This document shows positions 8,893-18,036 of a DNA stretch of 64,000 nt, piece after piece. The notes below the pieces were generated by a model, which saw only the letters and a program-made list of their open reading frames with translations, did no database searches and had not been told where the DNA came from. Numbering within the stretch: position 1 is the stretch's first letter; every line of letters starts with the position of its first letter. The stretch comes from Zhongshania sp. R06B22 (GTDB lineage Bacteria > Pseudomonadota > Gammaproteobacteria > Pseudomonadales > Spongiibacteraceae): assembly GCF_040892595.1 (NCBI RefSeq), contig NZ_JBFRYB010000001.1, forward strand, positions 2,480,001-2,544,000. Direction: 5' to 3'. The translations under genes and the position numbers were made by a program.

Positions 8893-9842
8893 CCGGCAAA
8901 CATATCGCAACTGGCATACGCTGGCGTTAAACCAACCACCTCGTCAATTTCATCCGGCACCGCCCCTTCGACCGAAGCCAAGGCTCTTGCGATACCAAAA
9001 TCCAAGACTTTTAAAACCCCCTCTTCCGTTACAAAAATATTTTGTGGCTTAACGTCTGAGTGCACAATATTGCGCTGATGGGCATATGCCAAACCCTGAC
9101 TCAGGGCATTAATATAGGTAGTCGCTTGCTCACGACTACGGGTTTCATCTTTAATAAATACGTCTAATGTCTGACCTTTTAAAGCTTCCATTGTCATAAA
9201 GAACACGTCGCCGTCGCGGTCAAAATCATAGACGGTGATGACATTGGGATGAGCTAGCTTCTGAGACTTATCGGTCTCACGCTGCAAGGCGATATAAGAT
9301 AGCGGGTCTTGTGAAAACTCGCCACTGATCAGTTTTATTGCCACATAGGGGTCGTGGTGACGTGCCTCTATTTTGCGCTGATCTACCGCCAAAAAGACCG
9401 CGCCCATGCCCCCTTCACCCAACATCTTTTCTAATCTGAAGCGATCTTTAAGAAGGTCACCAACCTTGAAGCTTGTCCCACCTGCGTAAGCAGGCCCTGC
9501 GACAGTATGCTTCGGGTTGTAAACCTTAGTGGCATCATAATTATTCGAGGTGGTAACAACAGTCTCGTCATCGGGTGCTATAGCAGCCCCGCCTACGTGA
9601 TCGCTCGCAACCGTCGCATCGTCAATCTGAACGGCGGTCTCCGACTCCACATCGTCCAATTCAGTATTGAAAAGACCCTTATCGACGGGGATCGACAGCT
9701 CAGTAACATCATCCGCGACCATTGAATCATCACCGCAGGCGAGACTGTCATCGACATTAAACAAAGACTCATCAATTTCAGAATTATCTTCAAGAGGTGA
9801 CTTTTTACCACCCGCGCGCTTTGTTTTATCACTGTCTGTCAT
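8229..9842 (-). CDS. Membrane-anchored Ser/Thr protein kinase (PknB-like)
   Basis: 537 residues. Residues 1-130 are acidic, low in structure and rich in Asp, Ser and Thr. Residues 135-385 are a Hanks-type kinase: Gly loop LGEGGMGAVF, Lys170 in VAIKL, Glu189, catalytic loop HSDVKPQN (Asp263, Lys265, Asn268) and DFG at 281-283. The catalytic loop reads HSD rather than HRD, so it is a non-RD kinase. One membrane helix lies near 404-422 (LALLAVVLAFGGYLSFY), followed by about 115 residues with TPR-like helices, presumably periplasmic. Its ATG overlaps the stop of the hydrolase gene (ATGA), so translation is coupled. It is the last gene of a run with FHA, caspase-like and autotransporter genes. The 3' part is tandemly duplicated downstream. 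Confidence 0.92.
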   Translation of the reverse strand: MTDSDKTKRAGGKKSPLEDNSEIDESLFNVDDSLACGDDSMVADDVTELSIPVDKGLFNTELDDVESETAVQIDDATVASDHVGGAAIAPDDETVVTTSNNYDATKVYNPKHTVAGPAYAGGTSFKVGDLLKDRFRLEKMLGEGGMGAVFLAVDQRKIEARHHDPYVAIKLISGEFSQDPLSYIALQRETDKSQKLAHPNVITVYDFDRDGDVFFMTMEALKGQTLDVFIKDETRSREQATTYINALSQGLAYAHQRNIVHSDVKPQNIFVTEEGVLKVLDFGIARALASVEGAVPDEIDEVVGLTPAYASCDMFAGADPDPADDVYAIGVIAYQLFTGKHPFDRKKATVARDTGMQAKRIKGIPRYQWKAIAKALSFERTMRWQNADQFYRQFSGTGRRARHLSLALLAVVLAFGGYLSFYTPEAGPDIPFEQLSPEVQQRVIANLSEADQALKFSDLNGALFYLDRAYGLHPRNQDVMEKLNALVERIMDAMAVADTESGRVIGLKQLDDLMKYDSLKQNPQLLAFKKSLEAKME

Positions 9843-10684
9843 TCCGCTTTACTCCCCATGGGGTTCACATCCCTTTCTAATAACTCAGGCCAGTGTTGTA
9901 ACCAACAGCAACTATGATCTACAGAATCCAATATTTTATATCGACCGCCGTGCTTGGTGACAAAGCTAAGAGCCTGCTCAGCAGAGACATTCTTATCATC
10001 CGCGCCAATATAATGCATAAAATCAATCGTATCAGGATAATCAGCAAGTGACGGGTCTAGAGACTCAGTCAGTGGTAAGTAATTATGCTGTTGAATCCAC
10101 GCAGTCACGTCGAGATTACCCGCCACAGTAACTACAGAATCGAGATATGGCGCCACGGCCAAGCTAGAATCCGCTGACATTAACATTGCCAAGGTTCCTC
10201 CCCCACTGTAGCCGATCAAGGTAACCTTACTAACCTTAAGCTCTTTTAATAAGCTCGATACAGCAGTAGACATGCTTGCCACAACTTCTGCGGAATATCG
10301 AGCCGAAGTCCAGTATTTTTCTGCGCAAATACCATCCTCAAACAAGCCCATATAACAGGGCCGACCAAGATACAGGACGTTCTCAGCATCGAGTTTCGCA
10401 AGCTCCAATGCCAGTGGCAGCGTTGCTGTTGGGTCCGTCGCTATGTATTGACCAAGTAACCAAGGTGATCCATCACCTTCGATATAAACGTGCAATCGGG
10501 GGCTAGTTGGCTTAGCTACCTTTAAATACACAATATGCCGAAAACCATTGCCTATAATCACTCGCCGCTCCAAACCGCCGCGAGCGGCGATGTCATCAAT
10601 GCGCTGCGCTGGGCTGCTGCAAGATGCAAGGAAAACAAGTGGAACAAACAATAAAAAGCCCGAATACCAGACACTTAATTTCAT
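9839..10684 (-). CDS. Alpha/beta-hydrolase lipoprotein
   Basis: 281 residues with a lipoprotein signal peptide (lipobox LASC, Cys22). The nucleophile elbow is GYSGG (Ser160) after the strand KVTLI, and a DSVDHSCCW stretch near the C-terminus can supply the catalytic His. An esterase or acyl-hydrolase acting at the periplasmic face is likely; the substrate is unknown. An RPCY motif (Cys110, Cys120) may form a disulfide. The stop overlaps the kinase start by 4 nt, and the gene follows the autotransporter gene by 58 bp, so it is part of the same transcription unit. Confidence 0.75.
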   Translation of the reverse strand: MKLSVWYSGFLLFVPLVFLASCSSPAQRIDDIAARGGLERRVIIGNGFRHIVYLKVAKPTSPRLHVYIEGDGSPWLLGQYIATDPTATLPLALELAKLDAENVLYLGRPCYMGLFEDGICAEKYWTSARYSAEVVASMSTAVSSLLKELKVSKVTLIGYSGGGTLAMLMSADSSLAVAPYLDSVVTVAGNLDVTAWIQQHNYLPLTESLDPSLADYPDTIDFMHYIGADDKNVSAEQALSFVTKHGGRYKILDSVDHSCCWLQHWPELLERDVNPMGSKAE

Positions 10685-10742
10685 GTATTCGGGCCAGATT
10701 CAATATGTAGGGAAAACAAGCTTTTACTCTAATGTTAGCAGC

Positions 10743-12059
10743 TTAAGGAAGCTCATAACGAACCCCGATTGTTGCGGTGAACTTAGTTAAATAGTCGTGA
10801 TAAAAGAGGCGCTCATAAACAACATACGCAGCGAGACCCTGACTAAATTGCGCAGATGTTCCAACGGATACTGCCACGGTACTGGAATCTGGATCGTCCG
10901 CTTGATCAGCAAAACTGCTAATTGCACTTTTATCGGAATCATTCAGATTTTGACCGTTGCTTTTATAACCGTCGCTACCATCAGAAATTAACTCGACACG
11001 CACCGACGGTAGTAAAACGCCCCAATTCATTAGCACCGGATGATCTGCCTGAAGCGATAAGGCTAATATTGCTGAATCAATATCCTGGCTATTCACGCTG
11101 CGCACGACCCCGAACCCTGAAGCAGACTGCTCCTGATAAGCGTCGACATCACCGTTCAGCAATAATACCCGTGCTTGTGGGGTAACACGCCAGCCCCCAT
11201 AATTCCCCTCAAAACCAATAGACAGGTCGCCGTACCAATAGCCACCATCCGTTGACGCTCGAAAACCATCAACGGGTGTAGTCCGATTAACATCTATATC
11301 TAGAGAACCGTAGGCGATTAAGCCCGCGACAAAGGTATTGCCCCAATATTTAGCACCATGAATACCAAGGGTGGTTGATGACACATCACTGCCACCGTCG
11401 CCGGTATCTAGCTCACTATCACCATCGGAGCCACTAATAGACGCGCCGAAAAAAGTGCTGTCGTCTAGTCGATAGTCGAAGCCCAAGGTCACGGAATTCA
11501 CCCTTTGCTCATAACCACCGCTGCGCGACGTTGCATGCCGATCACGATTGGAATAATCAGTGAAACCGAATAAGGAAAATCGACTACCATCGAGCATGGC
11601 GTTATCTGCACCGGCTGCGCCACCAAGCGCCTTCTTCTTACCCTTGACCCCCTTGTCGCGGTTAGCACGTGAGTCGTTTATTTTTGTCAGCAATGTCATT
11701 GCAAATTCTTGCGCCTGCATCCCAGAGGATTCGCCGACTGTCGCACCACAGGGGTCTGAATACTGGGTTTCCGAAAAAAAACTCTCGGTGGCCCGAAGCA
11801 CTCCCCCTTCAGTAGCCAAAGTATCTTGACCGCCGGATCCAGTGGAACCGGTGGGCGGAATCTCCCCACCAGTATTGTCCACACCTCCCGTGGGCGGAGT
11901 CTCCCCACCAGTATTGTCACCACCTCCTGTCGGCGTGACACTGCTATTACATTCTTCAGCAGAAAATGCAGTGGATGGAAGAAGCACTAAACAACTAAGG
12001 GCTAATGCGCTCGACGCTAATCTATTTATAATTTTTCTGTTCACGATAAAAGTTCTCAA
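10743..12059 (-). CDS. Outer-membrane autotransporter beta-domain protein with Pro/Gly/Thr-rich linker
   Basis: 438 residues. A signal peptide (cleavage near FSA-EEC) is followed by a short low-complexity region with two 13-residue PTGG-DNTGGE repeats, then a region of about 90 residues. Residues from about 155 to the end have the alternating amphipathic strands of a 12-strand autotransporter barrel (FSLFGFTDYSNRD, VNSVTLGFDYRLDD, TTLGIHGAKYW, ATIGVRYELP). There is no long passenger domain. The chain ends in Pro rather than the usual aromatic residue. A weak hairpin (CACTC...GAGTG, 12090-12110) followed by T5 on the minus strand separates it from the caspase-like gene and may attenuate transcription. 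Confidence 0.75.
   Translation of the reverse strand: MRTFIVNRKIINRLASSALALSCLVLLPSTAFSAEECNSSVTPTGGGDNTGGETPPTGGVDNTGGEIPPTGSTGSGGQDTLATEGGVLRATESFFSETQYSDPCGATVGESSGMQAQEFAMTLLTKINDSRANRDKGVKGKKKALGGAAGADNAMLDGSRFSLFGFTDYSNRDRHATSRSGGYEQRVNSVTLGFDYRLDDSTFFGASISGSDGDSELDTGDGGSDVSSTTLGIHGAKYWGNTFVAGLIAYGSLDIDVNRTTPVDGFRASTDGGYWYGDLSIGFEGNYGGWRVTPQARVLLLNGDVDAYQEQSASGFGVVRSVNSQDIDSAILALSLQADHPVLMNWGVLLPSVRVELISDGSDGYKSNGQNLNDSDKSAISSFADQADDPDSSTVAVSVGTSAQFSQGLAAYVVYERLFYHDYLTKFTATIGVRYELP
11851..11928. repeat. Two 39-bp tandem units in the autotransporter gene
   Basis: Units 11851-11889 and 11890-11928 differ at a few bases and encode 13 residues each of the PPTGG-DNTGGE linker. A partial third unit follows. 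Copy number could vary by slippage without shifting the frame, since 39 is a multiple of 3. Confidence 0.85.
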
Positions 12060-12119
12060 TAAGTATTAATTAAAGTAGAGAAAAACACGCACTCGATACA
12101 AGACTGAGTGAGCACATTA

Positions 12120-13781
12120 CTAATTGCCTTTCGATTTAGAAATAAAGAAGAAGTCGCCTACCTCGTGCCCAGCACCCTTGATTATTTTATAAACCGGTTC
12201 CTGAACAAAATTATTCAAGGCAGCCTGATGTATAACGGGCTCTTTTATTTGAGCGTATAAGTCAGGGGCTGATATCAAGCCAGTATTGGAACGCAATGCC
12301 TTGATAAGCTCTCGGGCAAACACCGAATGGCCGTCGCCGCCTTCGTCAATAACAGGCTTGTCGCCACCGGAAGACATAAGTAAACGCGACTTTCGGGGTA
12401 ATTTATATTTTACGTATTCCGGATTGTCCGACTCTCTGCCCTTGCCGAGAAACAACTGATCAGGCGCCGACGACAATAGACCGCCGTAACACGAGTCCGC
12501 GATGACCAATATCCGCTTTGCCTGAAGACGCCCTAGATGATTACTCACAAATTCATTAGAAACCCAATACGCGTCATTTGGCGGTGCATCTGCATTAACG
12601 GGTAACCAGTACCCAGTGTCGCGATCACCGACATTCACCATACTGCCATGGCCAGCATAATAAATGAGCAAATTATCATTTTCGGTCAAGACACTGTGCA
12701 ACTCGTTAATCGCCTGCATCACCGTCAAACGGTCGGAATTCAACAATAATTGCACCTGAAAACCATACTGCTTCTCGAGAATCTGACCAATTTCTTTCGC
12801 ATCGTTAAGCGGAGTTTCCAAGTCATCAAGCATTGCATAGTCACGATTACCGATTACCAATGCGTAATAACGACCAAAATCCATATCACCGACTTTAATG
12901 CCGTCTGCCCTAATCGGCACCTGCGCCTGTGAGGGCAGACTCACTGCAGGGGTGCGCAACCTAGGAATAGTCGAAAGCCGGCGCTCAACACTTGCGCGAT
13001 CATCGTTGACTGACTTCAACAGCTGTTGCAATGTGGCAAGCTCAGCAGCTGGACTGGCTTCAGACGCGCTAGAGCTGGCTACTTTGGCTGTGCTCAATTG
13101 CTTTTTAAGTGACACCATTTGTTTATCGAGCAAGGCCATTTGCTGGTCTTTTACTTTGATTTGCGCGGCTAGCTCTGCACGTAAATCCTGTTGCTCGCGC
13201 TGCGCAGTTTCCTGATAAATTAAGCTATCCTCTGGCATACCCCAAGCCTGACGGTAATAATTTATAGCTTGCAAGCGATCTTTTTGAACACCAAGCCCCT
13301 GTTCGTAAAGGGTGCCCAAATTAAATAAGGCGCTTTTATTGCCCTGCTCAGCGGCTTTTTTGTACCAAAAAATGGCAACTTCGTAATTGGGGTCAGTACC
13401 TAGGCCTTTCTCAAAAATTTCACCGACTGAAAGTTGTGCCTCGGCATCGCCCTGTTCTGCAGAGGGCAGCCACACCTTCAATGCTGTTTTGTAATCTGCG
13501 CGATCATAGGCGACATACTCACCACCGCGAATTCTGCAATCCGCAGCCGTTGTTTTTATTGGCCGACGGGGCGACATATACGCCATGTTGCCAAGCTTTC
13601 GGAGCTGGCCGGGCAGCAAACAATCCACAATCTGCAAGCCGGCAACCACATCCTCAGAGCTAGCAGGAATTGTATTAGCCTCATTGCCCGGTGTGTTGGA
13701 ACAAGCTGACAGCGCGATCAAGGCGACTACTGCGCGAAATCCAAGCCACCAACGCCGATGACTAACCGTTTGAATTTTCAT
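12120..13781 (-). CDS. Caspase-like (peptidase C14) lipoprotein with Sel1 repeats
   Basis: 553 residues from the ATG at 13781, chosen because GGAG precedes it and it begins a lipoprotein signal peptide (lipobox LSAC, Cys27). Order: signal; a Cys-containing N-terminal segment; two Sel1-like repeats (AEAQLSVGEIFEKGLG, SALFNLGTLYEQGLG) near 100-185; a coiled coil (about 195-275); a caspase-like peptidase domain from about 305. The dyad is present: His378 in YYAGHG and Cys431 in ADSCYGG. The mature protein should be on the outer membrane or in the periplasm, unusual for a caspase fold. It sits 84 bp after the FHA gene and upstream of the autotransporter, hydrolase and kinase genes. Substrate unknown. 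Confidence 0.88.
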   Translation of the reverse strand: MKIQTVSHRRWWLGFRAVVALIALSACSNTPGNEANTIPASSEDVVAGLQIVDCLLPGQLRKLGNMAYMSPRRPIKTTAADCRIRGGEYVAYDRADYKTALKVWLPSAEQGDAEAQLSVGEIFEKGLGTDPNYEVAIFWYKKAAEQGNKSALFNLGTLYEQGLGVQKDRLQAINYYRQAWGMPEDSLIYQETAQREQQDLRAELAAQIKVKDQQMALLDKQMVSLKKQLSTAKVASSSASEASPAAELATLQQLLKSVNDDRASVERRLSTIPRLRTPAVSLPSQAQVPIRADGIKVGDMDFGRYYALVIGNRDYAMLDDLETPLNDAKEIGQILEKQYGFQVQLLLNSDRLTVMQAINELHSVLTENDNLLIYYAGHGSMVNVGDRDTGYWLPVNADAPPNDAYWVSNEFVSNHLGRLQAKRILVIADSCYGGLLSSAPDQLFLGKGRESDNPEYVKYKLPRKSRLLMSSGGDKPVIDEGGDGHSVFARELIKALRSNTGLISAPDLYAQIKEPVIHQAALNNFVQEPVYKIIKGAGHEVGDFFFISKSKGN

Positions 13782-13865
13782 GCCTGACTCCGCTGATTTC
13801 ATCAATACTGCGCCCATCGCCACCTAAAACCCATCGGGCCAAGGTCTATCTTTTACAAAAAATTA

Positions 13866-14690
13866 TTATGCTTGCGATAATTTACGAAACACTAGATCGA
13901 CTCGCCCAAGACTAACCACACTTTGATCGCTTAATACCACAGAAGAGCAAGCCTCTTCATTTATTCGCAGACCATTTGTAGATCCAATATCCTCAAGACT
14001 CCACTCACCGGCATTGAATTTCAGCTTAGCGTGTTGCAGCGAAATACTTGGGTGATCCACCCGAATCTTGACATCAGGTCCCCGGCCAATGGTCCAAAAA
14101 GCTTCGTTCTTTTTAGCAGAAACACCATACACCAGTGGCCGTGTTTTATTGGTATAGAATACTAGCACAACGTCTGGATTAAGCTGCTTTGCGGTGATTG
14201 TTCGCTTTATTACCTGATCCACTACTTCTTTACTATAGGTGGTGCTCTGCTTGGAGACATTAGTCCAACCTGGAGGTAGCTGGTAGGATTGATGAAAGGA
14301 GGTCAAATCGCCGTCGGGTTCGTCGTCTATCATGACGGAGCCCCCCACTGAAGACTCTTTTTTAGGCAGACGCGAAGCAACAATTGTGCGCCCGCCATCA
14401 GCAGTACTTTTCAGGTAGTAGGCAGTTTCACCAAATTTAATCACGTCGCCCACCTTAACCTTAGTAGGGCGCGTTATTTGGCGATTATTGACAGAGGTGC
14501 CGTTGGTGGATTTTAGATCCTCTAAAATCCACTCATCGTCAATCAAACTTAACTTGGCGTGGCGCCTGGATAGCAGATCTCTAGCAATAGTTATATCGTT
14601 GCCGCCATCGCGGCCAATAACTGCCGGAAAGGCCGTGATGAGATACGAGTCATCATCGTCTACGCTTACCAGTTCCAGATCCATCGACAT
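13866..14690 (-). CDS. Protein with two FHA domains
   Basis: 274 residues, no signal peptide, so cytoplasmic. The first FHA domain spans about 20-95 (VIGRDGGNDI, SRRHAKL, LEDLKSTNGTSVN). The second spans about 195-270 (WTIGRGPDVKI, ISLQHAKLKF, LEDIGSTNGLRIN). FHA domains bind phosphothreonine peptides. A membrane Ser/Thr kinase is encoded four genes downstream, with a Thr-rich N-terminal tail, so this protein may read out that kinase; this is inference from context. It is the first gene of the apparent operon. Confidence 0.88.
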   Translation of the reverse strand: MSMDLELVSVDDDDSYLITAFPAVIGRDGGNDITIARDLLSRRHAKLSLIDDEWILEDLKSTNGTSVNNRQITRPTKVKVGDVIKFGETAYYLKSTADGGRTIVASRLPKKESSVGGSVMIDDEPDGDLTSFHQSYQLPPGWTNVSKQSTTYSKEVVDQVIKRTITAKQLNPDVVLVFYTNKTRPLVYGVSAKKNEAFWTIGRGPDVKIRVDHPSISLQHAKLKFNAGEWSLEDIGSTNGLRINEEACSSVVLSDQSVVSLGRVDLVFRKLSQA

Positions 14691-14844
14691 CCCTAAGACG
14701 CGGTTACAACGTCGGTATTCTCAGTTCAAACCACTGCAGCATGAACCGTCGCAGCCTTATTTTTTTAATAATTTAAGATTTATCGGCAAAGTATAGCTAA
14801 TCTACGGCGATTTGAAAGTAATCACCCATATCCTGCTTCAAGTA

Positions 14845-15249
14845 CTACTCCAAACCGATATCCGGCTCGGTGCGCGCACTAGCAGCGCCGCCTTTGGGTT
14901 TCGCTTTTTTAGGGCTGTCGCCACCACCACTGAAAACATAGGCCAGCAACACGCCCACCACCAACGCCAATATTTGAGATGCACCGATGGTCACTAATAT
15001 CGGCACTGCGGCCTCTACCCCGTCAGTTAAGAGTGTTAATACCGCCGCGCCTGCCGACGGCACCCACAATTCAGGCATATCTGGGTGGCGAACCGGTAAA
15101 AACAAAAACACAACGCCCGCGGTCATCAACCAAAACCTCAATACTCTTACCGGAAAACGCCGCAACAGTAAGCACCAAATCACACCGGCTAGTGCGCCAA
15201 CACCGAGGTATACCTGCCAAGCAAGCCGGTAATCATTCAGGTCAATCAT
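14845..15249 (-). CDS. Small inner-membrane protein, unrecognised
   Basis: About 134 residues from the ATG at 15249, which follows the ycgN stop by 2 nt; the frame also extends to 15264. Four hydrophobic segments are visible (VYLGVGALAGVIWCLLL, WLMTAGVVFLFLPV, a weak one near VPSAGAAVLTLLTD, and ASQILALVVGVLLAYVFSG). The C-terminal tail is hydrophilic and Lys/Gly-rich. I do not recognise the family. It is the last gene of the dnaX-ycgN run, so it is probably transcribed with those genes. Confidence 0.7.
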   Translation of the reverse strand: MIDLNDYRLAWQVYLGVGALAGVIWCLLLRRFPVRVLRFWLMTAGVVFLFLPVRHPDMPELWVPSAGAAVLTLLTDGVEAAVPILVTIGASQILALVVGVLLAYVFSGGGDSPKKAKPKGGAASARTEPDIGLE

Positions 15250-15251
15250 GT

Positions 15252-15704
15252 CTACTCCACCCAATAAATAATACGATCTTCATAATCAGCATTTTTGAGA
15301 TCATCTTCACTAATACAGCGATCTTTTATCGATATACCCGCCTCATGAACGCTATTCACGTCACCAGAAATCAAGGGGTGCCAATCTTCTAAAGGGCGAC
15401 CCTCGGCCAATACGCGATAGGCGCAACTATTAGGTAGCCAATACATCTCAGCGGGATCGCTGTGTCTTAGGGAAACGCAATCCGGCACTAAGCTTCTGCG
15501 CGCACTGTAATCACTGCAACGACACAAGGTAGTATCTAGCAACCGACAGGCTACATCGGTGTAATAGACCTCGCCGTTGTCGTGGTCCTCTAGCTTGTGA
15601 AGGCAGCATTTACCACAGCCATCACACACCGACTCCCACTCCTCGACTGACATCTCCGCCAAGGTCTTGCGCTCCCAAAATGGGCGTCGAACAATATCAG
15701 CCAT
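15252..15704 (-). CDS. ycgN: YcgN/YkgJ-type cysteine-cluster protein (UPF0260)
   Basis: 150 residues with the family features CDGCGKCC near the N-terminus, [13 protein letters not shown] and SLVPDCVSL, all suited to binding a metal or Fe-S centre, and a C-terminal WHPL stretch. The family is conserved in gammaproteobacteria with no settled function. It lies 8 nt after ycgL in the rnd-ycgL-ycgN cluster, the usual arrangement. Confidence 0.92.
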   Translation of the reverse strand: MADIVRRPFWERKTLAEMSVEEWESVCDGCGKCCLHKLEDHDNGEVYYTDVACRLLDTTLCRCSDYSARRSLVPDCVSLRHSDPAEMYWLPNSCAYRVLAEGRPLEDWHPLISGDVNSVHEAGISIKDRCISEDDLKNADYEDRIIYWVE

Positions 15705-15712
15705 ATTTCAAT

Positions 15713-15991
15713 TCAGTCGTCCGTTTCTGGAACAACTCGGGGATCCAAGCGTTCCGGTTGCGGTGGCAATTGAAGATAAAACCCATTTTCGGCTATTTCT
15801 TGCATTACCTTTACGACATCTGCGCGCGCGAGCTTTCTGTCGGCATGTAATACCAAGGTCATAGAGCGCGCCGGCGTGCCAAAGCGCGCCAGTAAGTCGT
15901 CGGGAACCCGACTAAGATCCTCCTCATGATCCACGTATAAGTACATGCCTTCATTGCGAGCACTGCGGTAAACCGCGCAAATACGCTTCAT
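15713..15991 (-). CDS. ycgL: YcgL domain protein
   Basis: 92 residues matching the small YcgL family: CAVYRSARNEGMYLYV at the start, then TLVLHADRKLARADV and NGFYLQLPPQP. The fold is known but function is not. Its start overlaps the rnd stop by 4 nt, indicating translational coupling with RNase D. Confidence 0.92.
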   Translation of the reverse strand: MKRICAVYRSARNEGMYLYVDHEEDLSRVPDDLLARFGTPARSMTLVLHADRKLARADVVKVMQEIAENGFYLQLPPQPERLDPRVVPETDD

Positions 15992-17106
15992 GCTTTCATC
16001 TCATTTAGCGAAATTAACTTATCGCCAATCAATGCCTTGCGCCACGTTGATAACGCAGTGGGTAACGACCCTGTGCGAATGATCTCTTCAATATCACGCT
16101 TCTTAACAAACACTTCTGCGGCGACACCAAGTTCATTCGCCGCTTGCTCGGCTACCGCCTTCATTTGCTTATAGTGCTGGGTTTGGCTCGATGTCAGCGG
16201 CTTAGGCGCTGGCGGTGGCAATACACTGTCGTCCCCTGCGAGACCCTCAGCAACCAAGCCCATTATCGTGTCACCGTAGCGTCGCACACTACCTGGGGAG
16301 ACTTCTTTAATTCGACCTAGCTGACTACTATCAGCCGGGGCATGTCGCGCAATTTCAAAGCACGCAGCATCTTTCAACACCCGGCCTCGGGGAATATTGC
16401 GGGCGCGCGCCTCAGTTTCCCGCCAGGCACACAATATTTGTAAAATGTATTGCTGACGACCACTGAGCTTCCATAGCGACTTTATTCGCTGATAGTACTC
16501 AGTAACGATCAAGGGCTTCTCCGCCTGCTTAGTAATAAGCTCACAATCCTCATGCCACCATGCCAGAGCGCCCTTTTCCTCTAAGCGCTGACACAATATC
16601 GGGTAAATTCGCTGCAAATACAGCACATCCAATGCTGCATATACGCACTGACTTTCACTCAAGGGGCGTCGTAGCCAATCAGACCGGGTTTCGCCTTTTT
16701 CAACGTGAATTCCCAAGCAATCCATAACCAGCTTTTGGTAGCTCAAGCCCGCGCCCATGCCAGCCAATGCAGCGCCGATTTGGGTGTCGAGCAAGGGCTG
16801 CGGAATACATTGAAATAAGACCTGGAATACTTCCAGGTCTTCGCTACAGGAATGAATAACCTTGGGTAAATCACTGCGCCGTAGCAAGGCGGTGAAGGCG
16901 GACCAATCGCTTATCGGCAGAGGATCGATTAAATAGAGCTCACTATTTGCCCCAACCTGCAATAAACCGGCTATCGGGTAGAAGGTGTCAGTGCGAATAA
17001 ACTCAGTATCAATAGCCAAAAATGGCGCTATGGCCCAACGTTCGCAAGCGGCGACTAGTGCCGCGTCGGTATCAATATAAACTCGGGATTCAACAGAATC
17101 AGTCAA
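15988..17106 (-). CDS. rnd: Ribonuclease D
   Basis: 3'-5' exoribonuclease acting in tRNA 3'-end maturation. The DEDD residues are visible: [11 protein letters not shown] (Exo I), [12 protein letters not shown] (Exo II) and a YAALDVLYL Exo III; HRDC-type helices follow. I favour a TTG start at 17106, which overlaps the recR stop and has AGGA about 10 nt upstream; the product is then 372 residues. An ATG at 17130 is the main alternative. The frame runs back to 17190 within recR. It is part of the dnaX-ebfC-recR-rnd run. Confidence 0.9.
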   Translation of the reverse strand: MTDSVESRVYIDTDAALVAACERWAIAPFLAIDTEFIRTDTFYPIAGLLQVGANSELYLIDPLPISDWSAFTALLRRSDLPKVIHSCSEDLEVFQVLFQCIPQPLLDTQIGAALAGMGAGLSYQKLVMDCLGIHVEKGETRSDWLRRPLSESQCVYAALDVLYLQRIYPILCQRLEEKGALAWWHEDCELITKQAEKPLIVTEYYQRIKSLWKLSGRQQYILQILCAWRETEARARNIPRGRVLKDAACFEIARHAPADSSQLGRIKEVSPGSVRRYGDTIMGLVAEGLAGDDSVLPPPAPKPLTSSQTQHYKQMKAVAEQAANELGVAAEVFVKKRDIEEIIRTGSLPTALSTWRKALIGDKLISLNEMKA

Positions 17107-17698
17107 TGGGACGACGTCCTTTAAGTGCATGTGCCAGCGTACCGCTGTCCACGTATTCCAATTCGCCACCCAGCGGCACACCGTGGGCAATACGACTCAC
17201 GGCAATCCCTCGGCTGCGCATTTGCTCGGTAATATAGTAAGCGGTTGCCTCACCTTCAACCGTAGGGTTGGTCGCCAGTATCAGCTCACTAATAGCTAGT
17301 TCTGCGCTTCGTTCTAGCAGACGATCAATGCCAATTTCTGCGGGGCCGATACCGTCGATGGGAGATAAATGCCCCATCAACACAAAGTACAGACCCTTGT
17401 AATCACCACTGTGTTCAAACGCAAGCACATCAGCCGGTGACTCTACGACACAAATTGTTTGCTGATCTCGGCGCTGATCAGCGCAAATATGGCACTGCGC
17501 ATTTTCCGTTAAGGTCCGGCAGCTATTGCAGTGACCAACATGTTCTGCGGCCTTACTCAAAGCAGCAGCCAAGCGCGCAGCGCCTGGACGGTTACGCTCC
17601 AACAACTGGAAGGTCATACGCTGTGCGGACTTAGCACCTACACCGGGCAAACAGCGCAGCGCATCAATTAAGTCGTCTATTAGTGGGCTATAACTCAT
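17099..17698 (-). CDS. recR: Recombination mediator RecR
   Basis: 199 residues, normal length. N-terminal helix-hairpin-helix ([13 protein letters not shown]), a four-Cys zinc finger ([16 protein letters not shown]) and a TOPRIM domain ([14 protein letters not shown]). It works with RecF/RecO to load RecA at gaps. It is separated by 2 nt from ebfC, the usual dnaX-ebfC-recR order. Confidence 0.96.
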   Translation of the reverse strand: MSYSPLIDDLIDALRCLPGVGAKSAQRMTFQLLERNRPGAARLAAALSKAAEHVGHCNSCRTLTENAQCHICADQRRDQQTICVVESPADVLAFEHSGDYKGLYFVLMGHLSPIDGIGPAEIGIDRLLERSAELAISELILATNPTVEGEATAYYITEQMRSRGIAVSRIAHGVPLGGELEYVDSGTLAHALKGRRPID

Positions 17699-17700
17699 AA

Positions 17701-18024
17701 TTAGAATGGCATCTTGAAGCCATCGGGCATACCTAACCCGGACATCATTCCACCCATCTGATCTTGGTTGTTTTTTTCAACTTTGCGAACCGCATCATTT
17801 ACTGCTGCAGCTAACAGGTCTTCTAGCATTTCCTTGTCTTCAGACATCACGCTAGGGTCAATGACCACCCGGCGGACGTCGTGACGCCCCGTCATCATGA
17901 CTTTTACCAAGCCCGCACCAGATTCACCCTGCACTTCAACATTGGCAAGTTCAGCCTGGGCCTTCTGCATTTTTTCCTGCATCTCAGCGGCTTTTTTCAT
18001 TAATTCATTCAAGTCTGGTTTCAT
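17701..18024 (-). CDS. ebfC: YbaB/EbfC nucleoid-associated protein
   Basis: 107 residues; [18 protein letters not shown] is the characteristic N-terminal helix and [19 protein letters not shown] the central sheet. It binds DNA as a dimer. Located between dnaX and recR, as in most gammaproteobacteria. Confidence 0.95.
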   Translation of the reverse strand: MKPDLNELMKKAAEMQEKMQKAQAELANVEVQGESGAGLVKVMMTGRHDVRRVVIDPSVMSEDKEMLEDLLAAAVNDAVRKVEKNNQDQMGGMMSGLGMPDGFKMPF

Positions 18025-18036
18025 ATCTATATCTCA

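Noticed and set aside
8229..14690. Type VI secretion or anti-phage defence island
   Set aside because: FHA and kinase genes occur with T6SS, and caspases in some defence systems, but no T6SS structural gene, nuclease, reverse transcriptase or integrase is present.
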